Part shown: positions 1 through 7,157 of the stretch, in pieces
Layout of the letters: each line of letters opens with the position of its first letter
Position numbering within the stretch: position 1 is the stretch's first letter
Assembly: GCA_947385425.1 (NCBI GenBank)
Contig: CANDKY010000012.1
Span: forward strand, 1 to 50,255
DNA: 50,255 nucleotides
DNA from: an uncultured Lachnospiraceae bacterium
Lineage (GTDB): Bacteria > Bacillota > Clostridia > Lachnospirales > Lachnospiraceae
Direction: 5' to 3'
Notes under the pieces: generated by a model
The model's input: the letters and a program-made list of their open reading frames with translations, nothing else
What the model was told of the DNA's origin: nothing
Databases searched by the model: none
Position numbers and translations under genes: made by a program

Positions 1-55
1 TAGATATAGATATAGATATAGATATAGATATAGATATAGATATAGATATAGATAT
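1..55. repeat. Hexanucleotide tandem repeat (TAGATA)9
   Basis: Nine perfect copies of TAGATA plus one further T begin at the first base, so the array may extend leftwards beyond the window. It ends about 20 bp before the ribosome binding site of the first gene. Copy number in such arrays can vary by slippage, and the AT-rich units resemble -10 boxes, but no promoter role can be shown from the sequence. Confidence 0.95.
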
Positions 56-88
56 GGGCAGGTGCGGGTGTAAAGCGGAGGTAGGGAT

Positions 89-1534
89 ATGTTTGTCGGC
101 AGAGAGCGTGAGTTGGAAACCCTGGATATACGGTACAGGTCAGGGAAGTTTGAATTTATCGTTATTTATGGCCGCCGTCGTGTGGGAAAAACTGCTCTGA
201 TCAATCATTTTATCAGGGGGAAAAAAGCAATATATTTTATGGGTGTGGAGAGCAACGACAGGCAGAATCTGGAAAATTTCAGTAAGAATATTCTTGAGTT
301 CGGGACAGGTATCCAGGCAGAGACTGCCTTCGTTTCCTTTCAGGCTGCTTTGGAATATGTTTTTAAACTGGCAGAAAAAGAGCGCCTGATTCTGGCAATT
401 GATGAGTATCCTTATGTGGCCCGTGCTTCGAAAAGTCTTGCTTCCACTTTACAGCTTTTGATTGACAGATATAAGGACAGTTCCAAATTGATGCTTATTC
501 TCTGCGGGTCATCCATGTCATATATGGAGGATCATGTACTGGCCTATAAGGCTCCGCTTTATGGCCGGAGGACGGCGCAGATGAAGATTTTGCCTTTTGA
601 TTTCGCGGATACCTGCCGCTGTTTTAGAAATTTTTCCGCGGAAGATAAGGCATTGGTTTACGGGATTGTGGGAGGGACACCGCAATATTTGCTTCAGATG
701 GATGATCGGCTGAGTATAGGGGACAATATCAGGAATACGTTTCTGAATCCCGCATCTTCCCTGTACGAGGAGCCGGAAAATCTGTTAAAGCAGGAGGTGC
801 GGGAGCCGGCGTTATACAATGCGGTTATTACGGCGATTGCAACCGGCTCTTCACGGATGTCGGAGATAGCCGGCAGAGTGGGGGAGGATACCAGTGTCTG
901 TACGGCTTATTTAAAAAATCTGGCAGCGTTGGGGCTGGTGCGGAAGGAAACACCCTATGGGGAAAAGGCATCCAGAAAATCAGTTTATGTCATCGACGAC
1001 AATATGTTCCGGTTCTGGTATCGGTTTGTACCGGAAAATAGTTCTGTAATTGCCAGAGGGGCCGCGGATCTGGCCTACGGGAGGATTGAACCTTTCCTGG
1101 CAGATTATATGGGAAAGGTTTTTGAGGAAATTTGTAAGCAGTATCTATGGGGGCTGCTGCTGGAAGGCGGGTCGCCGGTTGCATTCAGGGAACTGGGGCG
1201 TTGGTGGGGGACGGATCCATCTACCCGCAACCAGGAGGAGATTGATATCATGGGTGAGCAGGATAAAAATACGGCTCTGTTTGGTGAGTGTAAGTGGACA
1301 GCCGGGAAGGTGGATACGGGTGTTCTGGAAACGCTGGCCAACCGGAGCAGGCTGTTTCACTATCAAAATGTCCATTTATACCTGTTTGGGAAGAGCGGGT
1401 TCACAAAGGGCTGCATGGAGAGGGCGGAGGAGATGGGGAATGTATCGCTGGTTACGTACAGCGATATTGTAAAAACGCTGCTTAGGAAATCCTCATGCCC
1501 CGAATGCGTGGCATCACCAGTGATGAAAATATAG
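89..1534 (+). CDS. AAA-type ATPase with C-terminal DUF234 nuclease-like domain
   Basis: A 481-residue protein of the archaeal-type ATPase/DUF234 family. It opens with the FVGRERE signature. The Walker A loop is GRRRVGKT at residues 28-35, and the Walker B is LILAIDEYPYV with D105-E106. A winged-helix-like middle (about 240-310) is followed by a C-terminal region whose EEID (D386) and ECK (E400, K402) residues look like a PD-(D/E)xK nuclease core. The family is common in archaea and Clostridia; its role is poorly known. The ATG is supported by a GGAGG box at about 77-81. The last ~17 residues after KTLLRK look like read-through into intergenic sequence. It is separated from the glycan locus by convergent and divergent genes, so it is probably unrelated to it. 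Confidence 0.85.
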   Translation: MFVGRERELETLDIRYRSGKFEFIVIYGRRRVGKTALINHFIRGKKAIYFMGVESNDRQNLENFSKNILEFGTGIQAETAFVSFQAALEYVFKLAEKERLILAIDEYPYVARASKSLASTLQLLIDRYKDSSKLMLILCGSSMSYMEDHVLAYKAPLYGRRTAQMKILPFDFADTCRCFRNFSAEDKALVYGIVGGTPQYLLQMDDRLSIGDNIRNTFLNPASSLYEEPENLLKQEVREPALYNAVITAIATGSSRMSEIAGRVGEDTSVCTAYLKNLAALGLVRKETPYGEKASRKSVYVIDDNMFRFWYRFVPENSSVIARGAADLAYGRIEPFLADYMGKVFEEICKQYLWGLLLEGGSPVAFRELGRWWGTDPSTRNQEEIDIMGEQDKNTALFGECKWTAGKVDTGVLETLANRSRLFHYQNVHLYLFGKSGFTKGCMERAEEMGNVSLVTYSDIVKTLLRKSSCPECVASPVMKI

Positions 1535-1645
1535 GCAGGGAGGCTTTTTCATAGTAACTGACGGGAGGGTACAGCGCGCCAGCCGCACAGGCAGAGTTAT
1601 TTTGGGACAGTTCCTTACTGTTTGAGGCACAGGATTGAGGCGCTT

Positions 1646-2512
1646 TCAGATGTTTTCCGCACATTGCGTCAGAAGAAGGATCACTTTTTCAAGCCTGTGT
1701 TCTTTAACCTGGGGGTAGGAAATATGGTAGTGGATTTCCAGTTCCCTGTCTGTCAGCGGTATCAGTACGCGGCCCGGGCCGTCGTTGCGGTAATGTTTTA
1801 CAATTTCGGTTGTGGTAGTGATGATTTCCGGATTTTTGAGCATCTGGCTGAACAAAAAATAATCGGTGGTTGCCGTTACGGCAGTCTGCTTTTTGACGGA
1901 TTCCCAGAATGGCTGCTGTTTTTGATGGAAAAAGCCGTTTACCGTAAAAAGGAAAAGTGATTGGATGCGGGGATCCCTGGCTGAGATAGCTTTTTCGGCA
2001 GAGAGCGGATGGGAGGCATCCACGGAAAGGTATTTCCGCTCTCTGATAAAAGGCTTGCTGATAATGTCTGTGGAATCCAGTTTGCCGGAGGATATAATAA
2101 TGTCATATTTATCGTCATATAAGAGAGCCTCTTCCCGGGGAGGCATAGTGTAATAACCGTAGTCCAGTTGCCCGTCCATTACGGAAAGCTGCGGGACACA
2201 ATACCACATAGGGCCCGGATCGCAAAAGCCTAACCGGATATGGGAGTTTTTATTGGCATATTCTTTTAATTCTGTTTCCATCTGCCTGCTCTGCAGGAGA
2301 ATCGCATTGGCATATTTTAAGGCTAACCTTCCCGCTTCGTTTAATTGAATCTTATTGCCGGAATGCTGGAAAAGGGGCAGTCCCAGTTCGCTTTCCAGCT
2401 TTTTTACCGCGCAGCTTAAGGCGGGCTGGGATATGTGGAGTTCTTCGGCTGCCGCGGAGATGGAGTTCTTTTCTGCCACTGCCTGAAATTGTTTTAATTG
2501 GGTAAGTTCCAT
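1646..2512 (-). CDS. LysR family transcriptional regulator
   Basis: A 288-residue LysR-type regulator. Residues 1-60 form the winged helix-turn-helix: MELTQLKQFQAVAEKNSISA, then a recognition helix with SQPALSCAVKKLESELG. The rest is a periplasmic-binding-protein-like effector domain. Length is normal for the family. It is transcribed divergently from the aldo/keto reductase at 2757, with 244 bp between them, the classical arrangement for a LysR protein controlling its neighbour and itself. The effector is unknown. Control of the reductase is inferred from position only. Confidence 0.93.
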   Translation of the reverse strand: MELTQLKQFQAVAEKNSISAAAEELHISQPALSCAVKKLESELGLPLFQHSGNKIQLNEAGRLALKYANAILLQSRQMETELKEYANKNSHIRLGFCDPGPMWYCVPQLSVMDGQLDYGYYTMPPREEALLYDDKYDIIISSGKLDSTDIISKPFIRERKYLSVDASHPLSAEKAISARDPRIQSLFLFTVNGFFHQKQQPFWESVKKQTAVTATTDYFLFSQMLKNPEIITTTTEIVKHYRNDGPGRVLIPLTDRELEIHYHISYPQVKEHRLEKVILLLTQCAENI

Positions 2513-2546
2513 AGGGTATCTCCTTTGTAATAGTCTGTCTAAAATC

Positions 2547-2638
2547 TGCTTTTCGCCAGATGTGCGCCACAGTTTGTGAGAGGTTTGCCCCGAATGAGGG
2601 AGGCGTAGTGGGGCATCGCCCCCCGAATGAGGGGCAGC
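2547..2638 (+). repeat. Intergenic repeat, copy 1 (~92 bp)
   Basis: This stretch aligns over about 90 bp with 3811-3901, in the same orientation, with roughly a dozen mismatches and one single-base gap. The core, GTTTGTGAGAGGTTTGCCCC, is identical in both copies. It contains internal short repeats (GAATGAGGG twice, GGGGCA twice) and a GGGGCATCGCCCC-type dyad. The two copies bracket the aldo/keto reductase. It is a dispersed noncoding repeat of unknown function. The adjoining TGTCTAAAATCT on its left reappears inverted to the right of copy 2. Confidence 0.85.
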
Positions 2639-2675
2639 AGTATAAAATCTGTTTATGCCGCATTAACTAATATGT

Positions 2676-2690
2676 ACTGTATTTTACAGT
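2676..2690. promoter_or_regulatory. Inverted repeat in the LysR/reductase divergent promoter region
   Basis: ACTGTA-TTT-TACAGT is a perfect 6-bp inverted repeat with a 3-bp spacer, placed between the divergent starts at 2512 and 2757 and about 70 bp before the reductase start. AT-rich -10-like hexamers lie just downstream (2701-2714). It is a plausible binding site for the adjacent LysR protein. No experimental or comparative support is visible here. Confidence 0.45.
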
Positions 2691-2756
2691 GTATATAGTA
2701 TATTATAGTATAAAAGAAAGAAAAGCACAATCAATTATTCGGGAGGGTGAAAGTAT

Positions 2757-3767
2757 ATGGAAACAAGATTTCTCAGGGCAATAGAGGTTTCGGAAATAGG
2801 TATGGGATGTATGGGATTTTCCCATGGGTACGGGCAGATCCCGGAGCGGGAGTACAGCATCGGGGCGATAAGGGATGCTTATGAGTATGGATGCACCTTC
2901 TTCGATACGGCGGAGGTCTATGGGGACGTGCTGTATTATCCGGGGCATAACGAGGAGATTGTAGGGGAGGCGGCGGAGGCTTTCCGGAAGAACGTTGTCC
3001 TTGCGACGAAATTCCATTTCCGGGCGGAGGAACTCCAGGCGGGGGAGGAAAAATACCGGATTGTCCGCAGGCATTTGGAGGCATCCATGAAAAAACTCCG
3101 TACCGACTATATCGATCTCTATTATCTGCACCGGGTGAATGACAATGTGCCGGTGGAAGAGGTGGCGGAAGTTATGGGGAAGCTGATAAAAGAGGGCCTG
3201 ATACGGGGCTGGGGGCTGTCCCAGGTTTCCGGGGAGATGTTGGAGAGGGCAGACAGGGTTGCGCCGGTATCGGCGGTGCAGAATCTCTATAATATCCTGG
3301 AGCGGGACTGCGAAACGGATATTTTCCCGTATTGCCTGGAGCATGGTATCGGAGTGGTTCCTTTTTCGCCCATTGCCAGCGGCTTTTTGTCAGGGAAAGT
3401 GACGGCGGGGACAAAGTTTGAGGAAAAGGATGATGTCCGTAACTGGGTACCCCAGTTGTCCAGGGAAAATATTATCGGCAACCAGCCTGTTTTGGATGTC
3501 CTGGGCAGGTATGCACAGGAGAAGGGCGCAACCAAAGCGCAGATTTCCCTTGCATGGATGCTGCATAAATATCCGAATGTTGTCCCGATCCCGGGTTCAA
3601 AAAACCGGGAAAGGATTTTGGAGAATCTCGGTGGCTGGAATGTGAAACTGACCGGGGAGGAATTTGCCCGGCTGGAAGCTGCATTGGATGCATGTGAGGT
3701 GCACGGGCACAGGGGGCATGTGGAGTCGGAGAAGATGAATTTTGGAAGGAATTGGAAAAAGGGCTGA
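2757..3767 (+). CDS. Aldo/keto reductase
   Basis: A 336-residue NADP(H)-dependent oxidoreductase of the aldo/keto reductase superfamily, a TIM barrel. The catalytic tetrad is visible: D50 and Y55 (FFDTAEVYG), K85 (VVLATKFHF) and H125 (IDLYYLHR). The cofactor-binding region VVPIPGSKNRERILENLGG lies near residues 276-295. Length and motifs match the YajO/Tas-like group. A GGGAGG box at 2741-2746 supports the ATG. It stands alone, divergent from a LysR regulator, and is flanked by two copies of an intergenic repeat. The physiological carbonyl substrate cannot be told from sequence. Confidence 0.93.
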   Translation: METRFLRAIEVSEIGMGCMGFSHGYGQIPEREYSIGAIRDAYEYGCTFFDTAEVYGDVLYYPGHNEEIVGEAAEAFRKNVVLATKFHFRAEELQAGEEKYRIVRRHLEASMKKLRTDYIDLYYLHRVNDNVPVEEVAEVMGKLIKEGLIRGWGLSQVSGEMLERADRVAPVSAVQNLYNILERDCETDIFPYCLEHGIGVVPFSPIASGFLSGKVTAGTKFEEKDDVRNWVPQLSRENIIGNQPVLDVLGRYAQEKGATKAQISLAWMLHKYPNVVPIPGSKNRERILENLGGWNVKLTGEEFARLEAALDACEVHGHRGHVESEKMNFGRNWKKG

Positions 3768-3810
3768 AAATGGTGTGGGATGGGATAGCGGCGCACAGTG
3801 GGATATATAG

Positions 3811-3901
3811 CTGATTTTTGTCAGATGTGCACCATAGTTTGTGAGAGGTTTGCCCCGAACGAGGGAGGAGTAGCGGGCATCGCCCTCTGAATGAGGGGCA
3901 A
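3811..3901 (+). repeat. Intergenic repeat, copy 2 (~91 bp)
   Basis: Second copy of the repeat seen at 2547-2638, same orientation, with about a dozen substitutions and one missing base. It is followed at 3953-3966 by GAGATTTTAGACAG, which is the inverted form of the sequence just left of copy 1. The full element may therefore be longer (~160 bp) with inverted ends. It lies between two genes that end towards each other, where such elements are usually tolerated. Confidence 0.82.
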
Positions 3902-3969
3902 AGATCTCGCAAAATGGTGAAACGGTTACACCGAGTACAGATGGCGGAAATGAGATTTTAGACAGGCTC

Positions 3970-4995
3970 TTACAGCCTGCGTGCCGCTTCACGCAAAATT
4001 TTCTGGCTTGCTGCGGGAATCCGGCCGAGATGGTCGGGACCGACATTTAAAAGGTAGTTGATCCCCATGCCGTTTAATTTTTGTTTGATTGCAAGAATCT
4101 GATCCGCATTTTTCCAGTCATGGTCCCAGGAACAATAGCCCCAACTGTTGTTTATGGTAGCGGCAGTTTCGTATAGGCCGTAGGGGGACGGTTTTGGGCC
4201 GTCGCAGTCATTGAAGTTAAGCCTGGACGGGTCATATTCCTCGTTCGGCGGGAGGGAATCAGGGATTTCGTTGTCACCCAGGGAAACGTAATCGTAGGCG
4301 CCGTTTCCAAGGCGGGAGTTAATGAGGCAGTCCGGCTGGTATTTCTTTACCAGATCGAACAGTTCCCGGCTTTGGGCATCGTTTATTGTCATCGGCACAT
4401 CGAACCAGATCAGGCAGAGTTCACCGTATCCGCGGAGGATTTCCTCCACCTGCGGCTTGATTTTGTTCCGGAAGCAGATATCGAAATCCTTTTTGCTGTT
4501 GTCCGGGAAATCCCAGTCATTGCACCAGGATTGCCCGGCGCATGGGATATTCCCGGAAAGGTATCCGCCGCCATGTTCCTCATGCCAGTCTAAATCCTGG
4601 GAGTAGTAAAGGCCGAACTTGAGCCCATGTTTATAACAGGCTTCGGAAAGTTCGCCGATAACATCCCTTCCGAAGGGTGTCGCATCCACAACGTTGAAGG
4701 TATCGGCTTTTGAGCGGAATAATGCAAAACCGTCATGGTGTTTGCTTGTGATAACAAAGTATTTCATCCCGCATTCTTTTGCGAAGCGGATCCACGCATC
4801 GGCATTGAAGTATACCGGGTTAAATGCCTGGGCGAGTTTGCCGTATTCCGCGCCCGGGATGCGGAGGTTGGACTGGATCCATTCCGCATAGCTGCTGCTT
4901 TTGGCTCCGTCCCATTCGCCGCCAAGCAGGGAATAAAGCCCCCAATGCACCATCATGCCGTACTGCGCTTCTTTGAACCATTTTTTCATATCCAT
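3970..4995 (-). CDS. GH29 family alpha-L-fucosidase
   Basis: A 341-residue single-domain enzyme of glycoside hydrolase family 29. It starts with WFKEAQYGMMVHWGLYS (6-22), carries the SKHHDGF substrate-binding motif (84-90), and has the probable nucleophile D199 in LIWFDVPM. It ends with NGMGINYLLNVGPDHLG. It lacks a signal peptide and C-terminal carbohydrate-binding modules, so it should act in the cytoplasm on imported fucosyl oligosaccharides. It is shorter than many secreted GH29 enzymes. AAGGAGA nine bases before the ATG supports the start. It points against the downstream glycan locus and is probably not part of it. Confidence 0.9.
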   Translation of the reverse strand: MDMKKWFKEAQYGMMVHWGLYSLLGGEWDGAKSSSYAEWIQSNLRIPGAEYGKLAQAFNPVYFNADAWIRFAKECGMKYFVITSKHHDGFALFRSKADTFNVVDATPFGRDVIGELSEACYKHGLKFGLYYSQDLDWHEEHGGGYLSGNIPCAGQSWCNDWDFPDNSKKDFDICFRNKIKPQVEEILRGYGELCLIWFDVPMTINDAQSRELFDLVKKYQPDCLINSRLGNGAYDYVSLGDNEIPDSLPPNEEYDPSRLNFNDCDGPKPSPYGLYETAATINNSWGYCSWDHDWKNADQILAIKQKLNGMGINYLLNVGPDHLGRIPAASQKILREAARRL

Positions 4996-5059
4996 TTTAG
5001 TTGTCTCCTTGCTTAAGCTAAGTATTTTTCATTATTAGCATAGTCATACAGTAATCTTG

Positions 5060-5281
5060 TTACTGCTGACATAATTTCAGAAACTTTAGTTTCCCAATTA
5101 GAAAATTCTTCTGCAGCATTAAGTACCACAAATTAGATTCCGTGTCTATTATTTGATCGTCAATATTTAATTCCTGTTCTTTAAAGCCTTTAACCTTTCC
5201 CATAAAATCAGCCCGGCGATATAAACGATGTAAGCGGGCATCATCCGGCAATTATTTTTCAATTATATTTTCTATTGCCAT
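5060..5281 (-). pseudogene. Decayed short ORF, product unknown
   Basis: On the minus strand an ATG at 5281 opens MAIENIIEK, then an in-frame TAA, then about 63 more codons (LPDDARLHRLYRRADFMGKV onwards) ending at 5060. The part after the stop has no ATG, only a TTG. The composition (acidic and basic residues, conserved-looking DDARLHRLYRRADF) suggests the remains of a real protein rather than random sequence, but I do not recognise the family. The sequence upstream of the ATG is also broken. Confidence 0.35.
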
Positions 5282-5359
5282 AATTTCTTTCTCTGCCTAC
5301 AATTTCGAACATCGTGTGGTCATATCTTTATTATAGCAAGGTTTAAGAAATAAACAACA

Positions 5360-5391
5360 CCTTGGCCTCGGCCAAAGGTAAAATAACCTTT
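5360..5391. promoter_or_regulatory. Overlapping dyads in the 4996-5778 intergenic region
   Basis: TTGGCC-TC-GGCCAA (5362-5375) sits inside CCTT...AAAGG. The same AAAGG can also pair with AACCTTT at 5385-5391, so two hairpins or operators compete for one arm. A GC-rich dyad in AT-rich sequence resembles the long-spacer operators of MerR-type regulators, but no good -35/-10 pair was found at the required spacing on either strand. From 5392 to 5584 nothing convincing was found. Confidence 0.3.
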
Positions 5392-5584
5392 ATTGTGTAA
5401 CATGCCCCATAAATATCATTAATAAAATTGTTGGGAATACAAATCTTCGTCAAAACCGCCCTGTGCGGTGCTGCAAGTAGTGGAAGGACTTATCAGAGGG
5501 ATTGGGAAAGCACGTATTTATGCGGAAAAGACGGGATGTGGGGGAGTGTTTTGCTGTCCCATTATCCTGTTATATATCATGATT

Positions 5585-5624
5585 AAAAGGCATTCGAAAA
5601 AGTATACTTTTTCGGATGCCTTTT
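5585..5624. promoter_or_regulatory. Palindrome L: operator/crossover-like site, possibly also a terminator
   Basis: A 40-bp inverted repeat with one mismatched pair. Its centre, CGAAAAAGTATACTTTTTCG (5595-5614), is a perfect 20-bp palindrome. The inner 26 bp (5592-5617) recur almost exactly at 5728-5753. Because the arms end in AAAAGGCAT and ATGCCTTTT, the sequence could also fold into a bidirectional rho-independent terminator, though it has no loop. The two readings are not exclusive. Centre-to-centre distance to palindrome R is 136 bp. Confidence 0.75.
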
Positions 5625-5716
5625 CTCCTTTGAAAACTACTTCATTATATATCTATATCATCCAAAATGCAAGTAAATTTGTAACTTTTTTTTAACAATT
5701 TGACGAAGGATTTCCA

Positions 5717-5744
5717 TTGAATGGAAAATCCGAAAAAGTATACT
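5717..5744 (+). promoter_or_regulatory. Predicted promoter of the glycan locus
   Basis: TTGAAT (5717-5722), a 16-bp spacer, and TATACT (5739-5744) form a sigma-A-like promoter 35 bp before the first start codon, leaving a short leader with AAGGAGG at 5766-5772. The -10 hexamer is the centre of palindrome R, so a protein bound there would block RNA polymerase. TTGACG at 5700-5705 is an alternative -35 but lacks a matching -10. Confidence 0.55.
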
Positions 5745-5753
5745 TTTCTGGAT
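5728..5753. promoter_or_regulatory. Palindrome R: operator/crossover-like site over the -10 box
   Basis: An imperfect 26-bp palindrome whose first 20 bases, ATCCGAAAAAGTATACTTTT, are identical to the reverse complement of palindrome L. The length and the symmetric centre (GTATAC) resemble a serine-recombinase crossover site. The placement over the -10 box resembles an operator. It lies 25 bp before the start of a serine-recombinase-fold protein, the obvious candidate to bind it. Confidence 0.7.
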
Positions 5754-5778
5754 TGGAGAAATAAAAAGGAGGATATCC

Positions 5779-6417
5779 ATGGGGAAAATATACGGGTATA
5801 TCCGCATATTGGCTAAGAAGCAGGATGTGGAAAATCAGATAGTTACACTACGTGAGATGCAGGTAAGGGATAGGGATATCTTTATAGATAGTTTTAGGGA
5901 TGAGCAGGAAAATGAAAGTGACAGTAAATGTTTACAGTATGAGAAGCTCCTTAAGAAATTGAGGGATAAGGATCTGCTCTATATACAGAGCCTGGATATG
6001 CTGGGGGATGGATATGCGGAGATTGGCAGGCAGTGGAGAATGCTGACGAAGGAAAAGAAAGCGGATGTGGTGGTATTAGATATGCCGCAGCTTGATACCA
6101 GGCGCGGCAGAGGGCAGTTCGGGACGCTGGTGGGGGATGTGGTGCTGGCGATGCTGGAATATGCTTCGGATGCGGAGTGGGTGGCGCGGAAACAGAAACA
6201 GAGTGCGGGGATAGAACGGGCTAAAAGCCGGGGGGTACAGTTTGGCAGGCCGGAACGGCCCTGGACGGAGAATTTTGATAAGGCTTATCAGATGTGGAAG
6301 AGGAAGGAGATAAAGGGGGAAGAGGCGGCGGAACTTTGTAATATTTCCAGGGCGTTGTTTTATAAGAGGGCTGGGAAGGTGAGGGAGATGGAAGAACGGG
6401 GATTGTATAGTGGTTAG
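5779..6417 (+). CDS. Catalytically degenerate serine-recombinase-fold DNA-binding protein
   Basis: A 212-residue protein aligning end to end with resolvases and invertases of the Tn3/Hin type. Residues 1-100 keep the fold (IYGYIR, D73, DVVVLD), but the nucleophilic serine of YxRxS is L11. In the usual LDRLGR motif both arginines are replaced (LDMLGD, M74 and D77). The E helix (AEWVARKQKQSAGIERAKSR) and the C-terminal FGRPE plus helix-turn-helix (about 160-205, EEAAELCNISRALFYKRA) remain. Recombination should be impossible, while dimerisation and DNA binding look preserved. It heads the plus-strand locus behind the paired palindromes. A role as autoregulator or locus regulator is inferred. AAGGAGG at 5766-5772 fixes the start. 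Confidence 0.85.
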   Translation: MGKIYGYIRILAKKQDVENQIVTLREMQVRDRDIFIDSFRDEQENESDSKCLQYEKLLKKLRDKDLLYIQSLDMLGDGYAEIGRQWRMLTKEKKADVVVLDMPQLDTRRGRGQFGTLVGDVVLAMLEYASDAEWVARKQKQSAGIERAKSRGVQFGRPERPWTENFDKAYQMWKRKEIKGEEAAELCNISRALFYKRAGKVREMEERGLYSG

Positions 6418-6429
6418 CAGGAGAGAAGG

Positions 6430-7101
6430 ATGAATGTAGCAGTATTGTTTGATGCCGCAGAGGATGGAGGAGTAGAAACAGATACATTGCTTGCAGGGAA
6501 AGAATTGTACAGCTATGCTTTGGAAACTTTTTATTTTCATCCTTGTATTGATTGTATTGCCGTGATGCGGTGTGGAAGTGAAAATGTGATTAATGCGAGA
6601 GTGTATATAGAAAGCTGGAAAACGGAGTATGGTGTAGATAAGCCGGTATGGATATGCCAACGGAATCAGAATTTACAGCAGGTATTGGGCGAGTTTGAGA
6701 AAGAGGAAAGACAGCATGTGGAGTTGTATGTGCTGCATGATGTCAGATATCCGTTTGTGAATGCAGATATGATTTACAGAGTGATAGAGAAAGCTGCATT
6801 GCATGGGGTGGCGGTGACTGTGGGGGAGGTAAGGGATGATTTAGTGGTATGTCCGGGAGAGGAAATACTTGGAGTGGAAGATGCACAGTATGCAAAGTAT
6901 CCCATGGCAGTTGGGGCAGGGCATGGAATGTTGGATGAGTTGTCGGGAATAGCTGAAGTGCTGGGGGCATGTTTGAAGTGCAAGCCGCATTTATGTAATT
7001 GCGGGAAAGGGAATTTGTTTGTAGGTGATTGGGAGGGCCTGGAAATAGCAGAGGCTGTTTTGCGGATGGACAGGATGGGGGATTTGACCGTTGGAAAATA
7101 G
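6430..7101 (+). CDS. Degenerate IspD-like cytidylyltransferase-fold protein
   Basis: A 223-residue protein that I align with IspD/TarI-type cytidylyltransferases. ELYSYALETFYFHPCIDCIA matches the first helix and strand. YVLHDVRYPFV (about 98-108) matches the family's HDAARPF, VGEVRDD matches VRDT, and LFVGDWEGLEIAEAVL matches the closing NIKVTxPEDLxxAE. The N-terminal nucleotide-binding signature AAGxGxRM is replaced by LFDAAEDGGVETD and the conserved PKQ lysine is missing, so CTP chemistry is doubtful. Extra cysteines occur near the C-terminus (CLKCKPHLCNC). It starts 12 bp after the recombinase-like gene, with AGGAGAGAAGG before the ATG, so the two are co-transcribed. Confidence 0.65.
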   Translation: MNVAVLFDAAEDGGVETDTLLAGKELYSYALETFYFHPCIDCIAVMRCGSENVINARVYIESWKTEYGVDKPVWICQRNQNLQQVLGEFEKEERQHVELYVLHDVRYPFVNADMIYRVIEKAALHGVAVTVGEVRDDLVVCPGEEILGVEDAQYAKYPMAVGAGHGMLDELSGIAEVLGACLKCKPHLCNCGKGNLFVGDWEGLEIAEAVLRMDRMGDLTVGK

Positions 7102-7157
7102 TGGAAAGTGGATTTACAGAAATTGGGGAATATGAGAGTGATAACGGATAATCGGAA

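Noticed and set aside
1-55. Hexamer array as a CRISPR fragment
   Set aside because: The units are 6 bp with no spacers, so it is a simple tandem repeat.
1482-1664. Minus-strand ORF of 60 codons at the end of the ATPase gene
   Set aside because: It overlaps the ends of two genes and lacks start signals. The sequence may be part of an intergenic repeat, but only one copy is visible here.
5468-5695. Plus-strand ORF of 75 codons
   Set aside because: It runs through palindrome L, has no ribosome binding site, and its residue pattern resembles no protein.
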